Below are positions 7,497 to 16,511 of a DNA stretch of 64,000 nt, in pieces. Origin of the DNA: Pseudohongiella spirulinae (GTDB taxonomy: Bacteria > Pseudomonadota > Gammaproteobacteria > Pseudomonadales > Pseudohongiellaceae); the NCBI RefSeq assembly GCF_001444425.1, contig NZ_CP013189.1:248001-312000 (forward strand), written 5' to 3'. A program made the position numbers and the translations under genes. The notes beneath the pieces are model-generated. The model did not search any database, was not told the DNA's origin, and saw only the letters and a program-made list of their open reading frames with translations. The first letter of the stretch is position 1, and each line of letters begins with the position of its first letter.

Positions 7497-9482
7497 TCAC
7501 AGTAAAGCGGTGCGTTCCCGATCAGTCATGAACGGCACTGCTTGCCCTGACAAATGGCCGTAAATGACGGCATACACCAGCACGTTCTGAACATAACCCC
7601 GAGTTTCCGCGAAAGGAATGGTTTCTATCCATACGTCGACAGGCAGAGGCTTGTCACGTGAGCGCAACAGCCATTGGTTGATGCGGTTGGGGCCTGCATT
7701 GTAGGCTGCCGTGGCGAGGATACGGTTGCCGTCAAACTCTTCCAGCAGGCTGGCCAGATAGTGGCTGCCCAGCGTCACGTTTATGTCGGGGTTGTACAGG
7801 TCCTGATTGCTGATGCGCAGTCCCAGTCCCTGTGCGACCTCGCGCGCGGTCGCAGGCATCAGCTGCATAAGGCCCCGGGCGCCGGCGGGGGAGCGCACAT
7901 CATGCATAAAGGCACTCTCTTGGCGCGTTACCGCATAGAGCAGCGGTGCCGGCACATCGAGCTGGCTGGCAGCGGAGCTGAAAAGGTCACCATGTGCCAA
8001 AGGGAATCGCAGGCTCAGGTCATCCCAATACTGCAGTCGGATCATGGCCTGAATAGATTGGCGGTGCCAGCCCCAGTTGTTGGCAAGTCGGCCACTGGCT
8101 GCAATCTGACCAGGCGTCATGTTGCGGTTGGCGTGTTGCCACTCATTGCGAGCATTGAGTTCGTCACCCAGATGATAAAGTTCGTGCGCGCGCACAACCG
8201 CGGGCAAATTGTACAGAGCGTCAAGATCGGCGGCGTTCACATCGACGGGTCTGTCTACGATGGCATAGGGCTGATTAAGCCGCTGCGCGGCGGAAAAACC
8301 GTAAAAACTGCGATTACCGGCGATAGATCGGTAGATGGCCAGCGCCCGCTCGGCGGCCTGTTCGCCCCGGGCCTGCTCCAGGCTGCGGGCATGCCAGTAT
8401 TGCCAACGTTCGGACTGGCGGTCCTGCTCTGGCAATTTCTGCAACAGTTGCTGTAGGCGCGGCCAGTCCAGGTCGCGCAGGGCGTCTCGTAACAGCCAGC
8501 TCACCAGGGTTTCGGTAGCCAGCTCCGGGGTGTTGCGCAGCAGAGTCTCGGTTTCTTCATCAAAGCCCTGCAGGAGCAGGCGCATTGCGATATAGCGCTG
8601 GGCATCGAGCATCTGCTGGTCACTGAAATTGTGACGATCATTGTGGGCGTGCAGCATCAACATCGCCTGCGGGGCGTCAATATTGGCCAGTCGCCGGACG
8701 CCGTGCAGGACGATGTCCGGGACTTCGGGTTCATTGGTGACGTAATTGTCCAGGTTACGCAATCGTTCAGGCTGGCTGTCGGTCTGCAGGTAGAGCTGCG
8801 CAAGCTGCTGTTCTCGTTCCGGCAACAGTCCGGCAATATAACGGGCAAGCGAGCGGTTGCCGGCCTGCAGGTTGTTGCTGAAGCGCTGCCAGGCAATGTC
8901 TGCGCTCAGGTGTCCGGCGGCCATCCAGGCTTCAAAAACCGGATCGCATTCATTGGGCTGCGAACGGGTGACGTTCCATAAGGTAGTCACTTCGGTCAGA
9001 CGTTCCGTGTCACCGATATTCAGCCAGGCCTGATGCGCCTGGCAGCTCAGTGTGGTGTAGGTGTTGTCAGGGTTGAAGTAGACGGCCACATCCTGCCAGC
9101 GCTCCTCTTTGGCCAGTGTGGCCACCCATTCGCGTTCCAGCCGTTCAGCCAGATAAGAGCCAGAGTAGCTCTCCAGAAAGCGATCGACATCCGCATATGG
9201 CAGGTCGGCCAGTTGACGTTGAATTGATGCGTAATCCAGGTACTGAAGCAGTGGATAAGCGATCAACTGCCCTCTGAGTGTCTGAAATTGTTGTTGTTGG
9301 CCTCGTTCCAGAGCCTCCCTGGCTTGCAGATAGAGTTCGCGCTGCGCAGAAATATTGGTGCCGTAGTGCGGCGCCTGAGCGTGCAGATACGTTAGCGGAG
9401 CCAGTTGCAGCATGGCAAAGGCTGTCGCCACAAGGAGTGGTTGTCGAAGATGATCGGCGAGATAACGACACAGGCTGGGCAT
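7497..9482 (-). CDS. slt: Soluble lytic murein transglycosylase
   Basis: Periplasmic enzyme that cleaves the MurNAc-GlcNAc bond of peptidoglycan to give 1,6-anhydro ends. The start is taken at the ATG giving MPSLCRYL, followed by a signal peptide ending around LHAQA; an upstream codon adds six residues. A long alpha-helical superhelix domain fills residues about 40-500. The C-terminal SLT domain contains AVTRQESAF, with the catalytic Glu near residue 520, then GLMQLMPATA and AYNAGPNR, all diagnostic of the family. About 660 residues is close to Slt70. It is divergent from the uridine kinase gene, with about 120 bases between the two starts. Confidence 0.93.
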   Translation of the reverse strand: MPSLCRYLADHLRQPLLVATAFAMLQLAPLTYLHAQAPHYGTNISAQRELYLQAREALERGQQQQFQTLRGQLIAYPLLQYLDYASIQRQLADLPYADVDRFLESYSGSYLAERLEREWVATLAKEERWQDVAVYFNPDNTYTTLSCQAHQAWLNIGDTERLTEVTTLWNVTRSQPNECDPVFEAWMAAGHLSADIAWQRFSNNLQAGNRSLARYIAGLLPEREQQLAQLYLQTDSQPERLRNLDNYVTNEPEVPDIVLHGVRRLANIDAPQAMLMLHAHNDRHNFSDQQMLDAQRYIAMRLLLQGFDEETETLLRNTPELATETLVSWLLRDALRDLDWPRLQQLLQKLPEQDRQSERWQYWHARSLEQARGEQAAERALAIYRSIAGNRSFYGFSAAQRLNQPYAIVDRPVDVNAADLDALYNLPAVVRAHELYHLGDELNARNEWQHANRNMTPGQIAASGRLANNWGWHRQSIQAMIRLQYWDDLSLRFPLAHGDLFSSAASQLDVPAPLLYAVTRQESAFMHDVRSPAGARGLMQLMPATAREVAQGLGLRISNQDLYNPDINVTLGSHYLASLLEEFDGNRILATAAYNAGPNRINQWLLRSRDKPLPVDVWIETIPFAETRGYVQNVLVYAVIYGHLSGQAVPFMTDRERTALL

Positions 9483-9603
9483 GGCTCTAGTCTCGATCAA
9501 GCTGAACAGGCTGTCAATTGTCGGCCGATGTCATAAAGCTGATATATTTTCCGCATGGGTTTTTGGTGATAATGTCGCGTTAATCGATTCAACAGGATTT
9601 TCT

Positions 9604-10254
9604 GTGCCAATCCAGGGACCGTCTGATACGACAACAATCATTGCCATTGCCGGGGCGTCCGCCTCGGGAAAAAGTCTGTTGGCATCTTCAATTTATCAGC
9701 AATTAGCACCAAAGCTGGGTAGTCAGCAGCTGGCGGTCATTGCCGAGGATGCCTATTACCGGGATCAGAGCCATCTGCCTATGGAGCAGCGGGTGCTGAC
9801 CGACTACGATCAGCCTTCTGCATTTGAACACGACCTGTTGGTTGAGCATCTTGCGGTGCTCAAATCAGGCGGCTCAGTTGAGGTGCCTCAGTACGATTTT
9901 CGCCGACATACACGACGTAGCAAGGCTTTATCGATTGTCAGCCCTCGTGTGGTGATGGTCGAGGGCATCCTGTTATTGAGTGTGCCGGCGTTGCGTGATT
10001 GTTTTGATGTGCGCATCTTTGTTGATACGCCGCTGGACCTGTGTCTGTTGCGACGGATACGCCGCGATACGGAGGAGCGTGGTCGCAGCCTGCATTCTGT
10101 CATTGAGCAGTATGAGCGCACTGTGCGACCGGCCTATCATCAGCATATTGCGCCCGCCCGTCAGCACGCGGATCTGGTGGTGACCGAAGGTGGACAGAAC
10201 ACAGTGGCGATCGATTTGATCACCACTAAAATCCGGCAACTCATTGAATGCTGA
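9604..10254 (+). CDS. udk: Uridine kinase
   Basis: Phosphorylates uridine and cytidine in pyrimidine salvage. The Walker A loop GASASGKS is at residues 17-24, and the YDFRRHTR and EGILLL stretches, the [15 protein letters not shown] segment and the ERGRS lid are typical of Udk. I set the start at GTG 9604: AGGA at 9594-9597 is ideally spaced, and the resulting 216 residues match the usual size. The frame stays open back to an ATG at 9481, but that would add 41 unrelated residues and overlap the slt start. The nucleoside transporter gene follows after 16 bases, so uptake and phosphorylation are probably co-expressed. Confidence 0.93.
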   Translation: MPIQGPSDTTTIIAIAGASASGKSLLASSIYQQLAPKLGSQQLAVIAEDAYYRDQSHLPMEQRVLTDYDQPSAFEHDLLVEHLAVLKSGGSVEVPQYDFRRHTRRSKALSIVSPRVVMVEGILLLSVPALRDCFDVRIFVDTPLDLCLLRRIRRDTEERGRSLHSVIEQYERTVRPAYHQHIAPARQHADLVVTEGGQNTVAIDLITTKIRQLIEC

Positions 10255-10270
10255 CGATTCGGAGAGAACT

Positions 10271-11479
10271 ATGACAGGCATAGTGGGCATTGTGGCCCTT
10301 TTGTTGATTGCCTATACGGTCTCGGGTAACCGTCGCGCAATCAACTGGCGAACGGTCGGTGGTGCCTTTGCCATTCAGTTGGCGATTGGTGCCTTTGTCA
10401 TCTATGTGCCATTCGGACAGTCAGTTCTGTATCAGGTCACACAAGTCGTCGCCAATGTGATCAGCTATGCCAATGACGGTATCGTTTTTGTTTTTGGCGA
10501 GATCGGTAACTTTTCTCAGGGATTCATATTTGCTGTACATGTGCTGACGGTGATCGTGTTTTTCTCGTCACTCATTGCTGTTTTGTATCATGTCGGCATC
10601 ATGGTCTGGGCCATTCGCGTGATTGGCGGGGCGCTGCAGCGACTGCTGGGCACCAGCCGGCCGGAATCAATGTCGGCTGCGGCCAACATTTTTGTGGGCC
10701 AGACGGAAGCGCCGCTGGTGGTGAAGCCGTTTATCGCCACCATGACCCGCTCTGAGTTATTTGCTGTCATGGTCGGCGGACTGGCGTCGGTGGCCGGTTC
10801 GGTGCTGGCTGGTTATGCAGGCCTTGGCGTAGAGCTGAAATACTTGATTGCCGCCAGTTTTATGGCAGCGCCGGGTGGATTTTTGATGGCGAAAATGATG
10901 TTGCCGGAGACCGAGGCGCCCAAAAATGACCTGACCGAGATTGTCTCACCGGAACGTCATACCAATATTATCGATGCGGCAGCGGCTGGCGCTTCCAGCG
11001 GCATGAAGCTGGCACTGAACGTCGGTGCTATGATACTGGCCTTTGTGGGATTGATTGCACTGCTGAACGGGCTGCTGGGCTGGTTGGGCGGCATGGTTGG
11101 CCTGCAGGGTCTGACCTTGCAGGCCATATTTGGCTACCTGTTGCAGCCGCTGGCATTTCTGCTGGGGGTAAGCTGGAGCGAGGCTCAGTTGGCCGGCAGT
11201 TTCATTGGTCAGAAGCTGGTCATCAACGAGTTTGTCGCCTATCTGGAGTTTGTGCAGGTTCAGGACCAGCTCAGTGAGCAGACCCGCCTGATAGTGACCA
11301 TCGCCTTGTGTGGCTTCGCCAACTTTTCGTCAATTGCGATCCTGCTGGGAGGGCTTGGCGGGATGGCGCCCGGGCGCCGCAGTGATATCGCTGAACTTGG
11401 TCTGAGAGCACTGCTGGCTGCGACGCTGGCCAATCTGATGAGCGCCGCGATTGCCGGTGTGTTCTTTTCGTTAACCTGA
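10271..11479 (+). CDS. Concentrative nucleoside transporter (CNT/NupC family)
   Basis: Ion-coupled nucleoside importer of about 402 residues. Recognisable CNT elements are the N-terminal gate-like segment, the [12 protein letters not shown] motif with nucleoside-contacting Gln/Glu, the [14 protein letters not shown] re-entrant loop region, [12 protein letters not shown], and near the C-terminus [13 protein letters not shown] and [11 protein letters not shown]. All are standard positions for substrate and cation binding in this family. The ATG at 10271 is preceded by GGAGAG; a TTG nine codons upstream has no such site. Placement behind udk gives a nucleoside salvage pair. Whether H+ or Na+ drives it cannot be told. 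Confidence 0.92.
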   Translation: MTGIVGIVALLLIAYTVSGNRRAINWRTVGGAFAIQLAIGAFVIYVPFGQSVLYQVTQVVANVISYANDGIVFVFGEIGNFSQGFIFAVHVLTVIVFFSSLIAVLYHVGIMVWAIRVIGGALQRLLGTSRPESMSAAANIFVGQTEAPLVVKPFIATMTRSELFAVMVGGLASVAGSVLAGYAGLGVELKYLIAASFMAAPGGFLMAKMMLPETEAPKNDLTEIVSPERHTNIIDAAAAGASSGMKLALNVGAMILAFVGLIALLNGLLGWLGGMVGLQGLTLQAIFGYLLQPLAFLLGVSWSEAQLAGSFIGQKLVINEFVAYLEFVQVQDQLSEQTRLIVTIALCGFANFSSIAILLGGLGGMAPGRRSDIAELGLRALLAATLANLMSAAIAGVFFSLT

Positions 11480-11490
11480 GAGCAGTTGTC

Positions 11491-12429
11491 ATGTCAGTAC
11501 AGGTGCCAACACTGGATATCAGTCGTCTGGATAGCGATACCGAACGCTTTGTGCATAACCTGGGCAGGGCCTATCAGGAGTATGGGTTCTGCGGCATAAA
11601 CGGGCATGGCATCGCGCCATCGATAGTAGATGAATGCTATCGGCAAATGTCACTGTTTTTCGCTCTGCCCGAGGCTGTCAAGCAGCGTTACCACCTGCCC
11701 GGGCTGGGTGGCGCACGAGGTTACACCGGTTTTGGTGTTGAAACTGCGCGCGACAGCAACCACCCTGACCTTAAAGAGTTCTGGCATGTCGGGTTGGAGC
11801 TGGATGCACCGGCACACTATCCACAATTGTATGCCAATAGCTGGCCTTCCGAAGTGCCCGGCTTCAAACCGGCCATGCTGACGCTGTACCGGGCACTCAA
11901 CGAGCTGGGAGGACGGGTACTGCAGGCACTGGCCATGTACCTGGGGCTGGAACGCAATTATTTTGCAGACAAGACCGATTATGGCAATTCCATTTTGCGC
12001 CCTATCCATTACCCCCCTCTGAATTCAACGCTTACTGAATCCATCCGCTCCGGGCGGCACGAGGATATCAACCTGATAACCCTGCTGGTCGGTGCCAGCG
12101 AGCCAGGGCTGCAGATTCTCCGGCCGGATGGTTCCTGGTTACCAGTCACTACAAAAGCCGATACGGTTGTCGTCAATATCGGTGATATGTTGCAGCGACT
12201 GACCAACCATGTGCTGCCCTCGACGACGCACCGTGTCATAAATCCCGCTGGTGCTGCCGCCGGGCGATCCCGATACTCTATCCCCTTCTTTTTGCATCCC
12301 AATCCGGATTTCGTGATCCGGACTCTTCCCGAGTGTGTATCTTCTGACAATCCCGATCGCTATCCGCTGCCCGTGACTGCCAACGAATATCTGCTGGAAC
12401 GACTGGCTGAGATTGGCTTGCTGAAGTAA
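11491..12429 (+). CDS. 2-oxoglutarate/Fe(II)-dependent oxygenase, isopenicillin N synthase-like
   Basis: Cytosolic non-haem iron oxygenase of 312 residues. An N-terminal DIOX_N-type region (GFCGINGHGI, LFFALPEAVKQRY) precedes the double-stranded beta-helix core. Iron ligands are His190, Asp192 (RHEDINLITLL) and His247 (THRVINP); Arg261 with Ser263 (RYSIPFF) is placed to bind 2-oxoglutarate. These features fit the IPNS-like plant/bacterial oxygenase family; the substrate is unknown, and nothing nearby suggests beta-lactam synthesis. The gene follows the nucleoside transporter after 11 bases and could share its transcript. Confidence 0.88.
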   Translation: MSVQVPTLDISRLDSDTERFVHNLGRAYQEYGFCGINGHGIAPSIVDECYRQMSLFFALPEAVKQRYHLPGLGGARGYTGFGVETARDSNHPDLKEFWHVGLELDAPAHYPQLYANSWPSEVPGFKPAMLTLYRALNELGGRVLQALAMYLGLERNYFADKTDYGNSILRPIHYPPLNSTLTESIRSGRHEDINLITLLVGASEPGLQILRPDGSWLPVTTKADTVVVNIGDMLQRLTNHVLPSTTHRVINPAGAAAGRSRYSIPFFLHPNPDFVIRTLPECVSSDNPDRYPLPVTANEYLLERLAEIGLLK

Positions 12430-12467
12430 GATCAGGGCGGTATTCAGGATTTTATCAGGAGACAGAT

Positions 12468-14012
12468 ATGACTGTTATGCGTAGTTTCGCGGCCTTGCTA
12501 TTGGCAGCATTGATGCCGCTCGCGGCTATGGCTCAGTACCTTGAAACAACAACACATTTTGCGCCCCGTGGTATGCCGGGCACCGATTCGCTGGTGGTGC
12601 TGGTGCCAGAGGGACTGTCAGATGTCAGTTTGCCCGGCTGGGGAGCCGAGACCACTGCTCAGGTCAATCGAGCCCTGCAAGCAGCTGAATTCGACGGCAG
12701 TGCCAGGCAGAGAGTTGAGATTCTTGCCCCTGCCGGCCTGCCCTATGAAAGGCTGATTACCCTGGGGGTAGGCAATCCCGGCGAACTGGAACGACCGGTG
12801 GCTGAAGAAATCGGCGCTGCATTGAGTGTGCATATCAACGGCACACGGGCTAAGGTCATTGAATTGAATGCCAGCCTGATCAGCGATGCCGGTGACAACA
12901 GCCGCCTGTCAGCCGCTATCGCGCATGGTGTTGACCTGCGCAACTATCGGTTTGATCAGTTAAAAAGTCAGCCGGACGCCCGTCCCGCACAGACCTATCA
13001 CTGGGTAGTCAGTTCGGTGGGGGATGCGCAGCGGCAGTACAACATGTTGCGGGCTGTTGCTGAAGGCGTGTTTACCGCGCGCGAACTGACCAATTTGCCT
13101 GGCAGTAATGGTTATCCGGCGGCATTTGCCGAGTATGCGCTACAGACACTTGCGCCGCTGGGCGTGGAGGTGACCATTCTTGGGCCCGAAGAAGTACTTG
13201 AGGCGGGCATGGGTTCTTTGTACGGCGTCAGTCAGGGCAGTCAGCACAAAGCCCATCTGTTGATTGCGCACTGGCGAGGCAGCGACGACCAGCCTATTGC
13301 ATTGGTTGGCAAAGGCAATACGTTTGACACGGGTGGTTACGATCTGAAAACCACCAGTTCAATATTGTTGATGCAGGGCGATAAGTCTGGTGGTGCCGCT
13401 GTTGTGGGTGCCGTGAAGGCATTGGCCGGGCAGCAGGCTGCCGTCAATGTGGTCGGTGTGGTACCTTTATCGCAAAACTCTATATCCGGAGAAGCGATTC
13501 TGCCTGGTGACGTGCTGCGCGCCGGTGATGGCACGACCATCGAGATTGGCTCTACCGATGCAGAGGGCCGTCTGATTCTTGCCGATGGCATCTGGTACGC
13601 ACGTGATCGATATAATCCCAGCGTGATTGTCGACATTGCTACTTTGACGGGAGCCAAAACGACAGCATTGGGAACCGATTACTCGGCCATTTTCAGTGAT
13701 TATCCCGAGCTTGTGGACTCCATGAAGCTGGCTGGTCAGATGACGGATGAGCTGGTCTGGCAATTGCCGCTGGGTCCCTATCGAGGCATCATCGACAGCC
13801 GCATTGCTGATATCCAGAACACGGGCAGTCCAGGTGCTCAGGCTGGTGCCGTATTCCTGCAGCATTTTGCAGCGGATACTCCATGGCTGCATATCGACAT
13901 GGCCAGTCAGGCTTTGCTGAGCAGCGCGCGTGGCATTCATCCGGCCGGTGGTACAGGACATGGTGTACGGCTATTAACTGAATGGGTCAAAATCTACGCA
14001 GGTGTTCAATGA
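12468..14012 (+). CDS. Exported M17 leucyl aminopeptidase family protein
   Basis: Dizinc aminopeptidase of the PepA/LAP family, 514 residues. The full catalytic set is in place: Lys282 (VGKG), Asp287 (FDTGG), Lys294, Asp305, then Asp364, Glu366 and Arg368 in TDAEGR. Unusually for this normally cytosolic family, the protein begins with a clear signal peptide (a basic start, a leucine/alanine-rich core and a cleavage site near AMAQ), so it should work in the periplasm. The loop after the first Asp differs slightly from the usual SGG (here TGG). A good ribosome site (CAGGAGA) precedes the ATG. Its stop overlaps the aspartase start as ATGA. Peptide substrates are unknown. Confidence 0.9.
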   Translation: MTVMRSFAALLLAALMPLAAMAQYLETTTHFAPRGMPGTDSLVVLVPEGLSDVSLPGWGAETTAQVNRALQAAEFDGSARQRVEILAPAGLPYERLITLGVGNPGELERPVAEEIGAALSVHINGTRAKVIELNASLISDAGDNSRLSAAIAHGVDLRNYRFDQLKSQPDARPAQTYHWVVSSVGDAQRQYNMLRAVAEGVFTARELTNLPGSNGYPAAFAEYALQTLAPLGVEVTILGPEEVLEAGMGSLYGVSQGSQHKAHLLIAHWRGSDDQPIALVGKGNTFDTGGYDLKTTSSILLMQGDKSGGAAVVGAVKALAGQQAAVNVVGVVPLSQNSISGEAILPGDVLRAGDGTTIEIGSTDAEGRLILADGIWYARDRYNPSVIVDIATLTGAKTTALGTDYSAIFSDYPELVDSMKLAGQMTDELVWQLPLGPYRGIIDSRIADIQNTGSPGAQAGAVFLQHFAADTPWLHIDMASQALLSSARGIHPAGGTGHGVRLLTEWVKIYAGVQ

Positions 14013-15448
14013 TACCGGTCCCCCGACAGGAAGATGTTTTAAACGGACCCCATCGTATGGAAAAAGATCTGCTGGGACCGCTGGCGGTGCCGGCAGACGT
14101 ATACTACGGTGTGCAGACGCAGAGAGCGCTTGAGAATTTCAAGCTCAGTGGTGTGCCGCTGGCACATTTCCCAAAGCTCATCATTGGTCTGGCCATGGTG
14201 AAAAAAGCGGCAGCTGCCGCGAATCATGATATCGGCCAGCTGGATGACAAGAAATTTGAAGCAATCTGTTATGCCTGTGACAGACTGATCAATCGCGAGT
14301 ACCACGATCAATTCGTGGTTGACATGATTCAGGGTGGTGCGGGTACATCCACCAACATGAATGCCAATGAAGTGATTGCCAACCTGGCACTGGAGTATCT
14401 GGGTCATAAGAAGGGGGAATATAAACACCTGCACCCCAATAATGATGTCAATATGTCGCAGTCGACCAATGACGTTTACCCAACCGCAATTCGTGTGGGG
14501 TTGCAGTTATCACACTCTGAGCTCGTAGATAGTCTGGCAATGCTGCAGGCTGCGTTTGCCGGTAAGCGTGATGAGTTCAAGAACATCATAAAAATGGGGC
14601 GCACGCAGTTGCAGGATGCTGTGCCCATGACACTGGGGCAGGAGTTTGGTGCTTATGCCACTACCCTGGGCGAGGATATTGAACGCATCGGTGGCATGTA
14701 TGAGCTGCTGCTGGAGGTTAATCTGGGTGGCACTGCCATTGGCACCGGGATTAATTCGGATCCGCGTTATGCCGTGCTGGCCGTCGATCATCTGGCGCGC
14801 ATAGCCGGGTATCCGATTCGTCTGGCGGCCGATCTGATTGAGGCGACTTCCGATATGGGGGCATTTGTCCTTTTTTCTGGTATGACCAAGCGTCTGGCTA
14901 TCAAGTTGTCAAAAATCTGTAATGACCTGCGCCTGCTCTCCAGTGGGCCAAGAACCGGACTGTTTGAAATCAATTTGCCGCCGCAGCAGCCCGGCTCCTC
15001 GATCATGCCTGGCAAGGTCAATCCGGTCATTCCGGAGGCCGTAAACCAGGTTGCCTATCAGGTGGTCGGCAATGACATGGCAATCACCATGGCAGCTGAG
15101 AATGGACAGTTGCAGTTGAACGTGATGGAACCGCTAATCGCCTACAAGATCCTGGAATCCATGCGACTTCTGCAACGCGCCATGGACATGTTGCGCGAGC
15201 GCTGTGTGATCGGTATCACCGCAAATGAAGACCGTTGTCGTGAGCTGGTGGATAACTCTATTGGTCTGATTACCGCGCTGAACCCGTATATTGGCTATGA
15301 GAATGCCACCCGCATTGCGGCGCTGGCCCTGAGTTCTGGTCGGGGAGTGCTGGAGTTGGTGCGCGAAGAGGGCTTGCTGGAAGAGTCCCTGCTCACCGAG
15401 ATCCTGAAACCGGAGAATATGGTGAACCCACGGCAACGCAGCATTTAA
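14009..15448 (+). CDS. aspA: Aspartate ammonia-lyase (aspartase)
   Basis: Catalyses reversible deamination of L-aspartate to fumarate and ammonia. Aspartase/fumarase superfamily signatures are present: GGAGTSTNMNANEV, KMGRTQLQDAVPMTLGQEF, and the SS-loop GSSIMPGKVNP with the catalytic Ser. Alignment in memory to the E. coli enzyme is good along the whole length, which argues for aspartase rather than fumarase C. I chose ATG 14009: it overlaps the upstream stop as ATGA, has AGGTG four bases before it, and gives 479 residues, the usual size. A later ATG at 14057 has no obvious ribosome site. Coupling to an exported aminopeptidase suggests use of peptide-derived aspartate. Confidence 0.92.
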   Translation: MIPVPRQEDVLNGPHRMEKDLLGPLAVPADVYYGVQTQRALENFKLSGVPLAHFPKLIIGLAMVKKAAAAANHDIGQLDDKKFEAICYACDRLINREYHDQFVVDMIQGGAGTSTNMNANEVIANLALEYLGHKKGEYKHLHPNNDVNMSQSTNDVYPTAIRVGLQLSHSELVDSLAMLQAAFAGKRDEFKNIIKMGRTQLQDAVPMTLGQEFGAYATTLGEDIERIGGMYELLLEVNLGGTAIGTGINSDPRYAVLAVDHLARIAGYPIRLAADLIEATSDMGAFVLFSGMTKRLAIKLSKICNDLRLLSSGPRTGLFEINLPPQQPGSSIMPGKVNPVIPEAVNQVAYQVVGNDMAITMAAENGQLQLNVMEPLIAYKILESMRLLQRAMDMLRERCVIGITANEDRCRELVDNSIGLITALNPYIGYENATRIAALALSSGRGVLELVREEGLLEESLLTEILKPENMVNPRQRSI

Positions 15449-15501
15449 ACCTTTCCCGCTTGCCGCCCGTCTAAGCTTACAAACATCGGAAACAGTTTGT
15501 A

Positions 15502-16023
15502 ATGTCAAAAGTGATCGATGCCGTTGTCGCTCGTGCCATGCGCGGCGACCGGCAGGCCTTTTTCAGGATCTATCAGGAGCATATCGGACGTGTCTACGCG
15601 ATATGCTGGCGCCTGCTGGGAGACCGGCAGCGGGCAGAGGATGCCGCTCAGGAGATTTTTATCAAGGTCTGGGAGCACTTGCCGCGATTCAAGGGTGACA
15701 GCAGCTTTATGACATGGCTGCGCAGTATCGCCACGCGGACGGCCATCGATCACTGGCGTCGCGAACAGAGATTGCAGTTCGTTGACTCTGGCGTTGAAGA
15801 GACAGAGATCGGCTCGATTCCCGCGATGGATGCGGAAAATCATGATCTAGAACAGGCAATTCAACGATTGCCTTCGCAGGCGCGGGCGGTATTTATACTG
15901 TTTGCCCTGGAAGGCTATCAACACAGCGAAATCGCTGAGTTACTTGGCATTGCCGAGGGCAGCAGCAAAGCACAGTATCACCGTGCTCGAACCTTGTTGA
16001 GGGGATTTTTAGGTGAGCAGTAA
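15502..16023 (+). CDS. ECF-family RNA polymerase sigma factor
   Basis: Sigma-70 family alternative sigma factor of 173 residues with only regions 2 and 4. Region 2 is seen at DAAQEIFIKVWEHL and WLRSIATRTAIDHWRR; region 4 helix-turn-helix is EIAELLGIAEGSSKAQYHRAR. It should direct RNA polymerase to a small regulon. The next gene overlaps its end by 11 bases and encodes a one-transmembrane protein, the usual place for a cognate anti-sigma factor; a DUF4097 protein follows. I could not identify a confident autoregulated promoter upstream. Confidence 0.9.
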   Translation: MSKVIDAVVARAMRGDRQAFFRIYQEHIGRVYAICWRLLGDRQRAEDAAQEIFIKVWEHLPRFKGDSSFMTWLRSIATRTAIDHWRREQRLQFVDSGVEETEIGSIPAMDAENHDLEQAIQRLPSQARAVFILFALEGYQHSEIAELLGIAEGSSKAQYHRARTLLRGFLGEQ

Positions 16024-16495
16024 CGAAGATCTGGACAGGCAGATTGCACAAATGCGCCGGGAAATTCAGCCCGAACGGGACCTTTGGCAGCAAATAGAAT
16101 CGCGCTTGCCAGAGCAGCGACAGGGAGCTGGTTTTCGATGGCTGGGTTCCGCAGCGGCGATTGCCGCCGTGGTGACTTTCGCCGCGTCGGGTCTGCTGGC
16201 CTGGCGCTTGCAGCTGATGCCTGGCTGGTTTGAAATGCAACCCGCTTCTGTGCGCATTGTTCAGCAATACGAACAGCAAAAGGCACAGCAGTTGGGTGAG
16301 CTGGGGCCGGTGAGCGAGTATTTTGGCAATTGGCGGTATCAGTTGGCGGTTTGGGATCAAGCCATCTGGCAGGTGCAAAGTGCAATGGATGATAACCCCG
16401 ATGATCCGGTGCTGATCGGTCAAATGGAATCTTTGTACCGCCAGCAGCTTGGATACATTCAAACGATTGCTTCCGTAGACATTTATGATTATTGA
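16013..16495 (+). CDS. Probable anti-sigma factor, single-pass membrane protein
   Basis: Protein of 160 residues starting at a GTG inside the end of the sigma gene, so its translation is coupled to it. A charged cytosolic N-terminus of about 40 residues is followed by one hydrophobic segment (residues about 43-66: AAAIAAVVTFAASGLLAW) and a periplasmic Gln/Glu-rich domain. No zinc-binding HxxxCxxC motif is present. The topology and position match transmembrane anti-sigma factors that hold an ECF sigma at the membrane, but the assignment rests on context, not on a recognised domain. Confidence 0.65.
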   Translation: MSSNEDLDRQIAQMRREIQPERDLWQQIESRLPEQRQGAGFRWLGSAAAIAAVVTFAASGLLAWRLQLMPGWFEMQPASVRIVQQYEQQKAQQLGELGPVSEYFGNWRYQLAVWDQAIWQVQSAMDDNPDDPVLIGQMESLYRQQLGYIQTIASVDIYDY

Positions 16496-16511
16496 GCAGA
16501 GGAATGAACTC

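Noticed and set aside
7674-8456. 260-codon plus-strand frame opposite slt
   Set aside because: Antisense shadow of slt, without ribosome site or recognisable domain.
9481-9603. Possible 41-residue N-terminal extension of uridine kinase
   Set aside because: GTG 9604 has an ideal ribosome site and gives the normal length; the extension overlaps the slt start and has no match to the family.
15431-15474. GGCAAC and CGTCTAA as an ECF-type autoregulated promoter before the sigma gene
   Set aside because: Spacing of about 30 bases is too long for an ECF -35/-10 pair.
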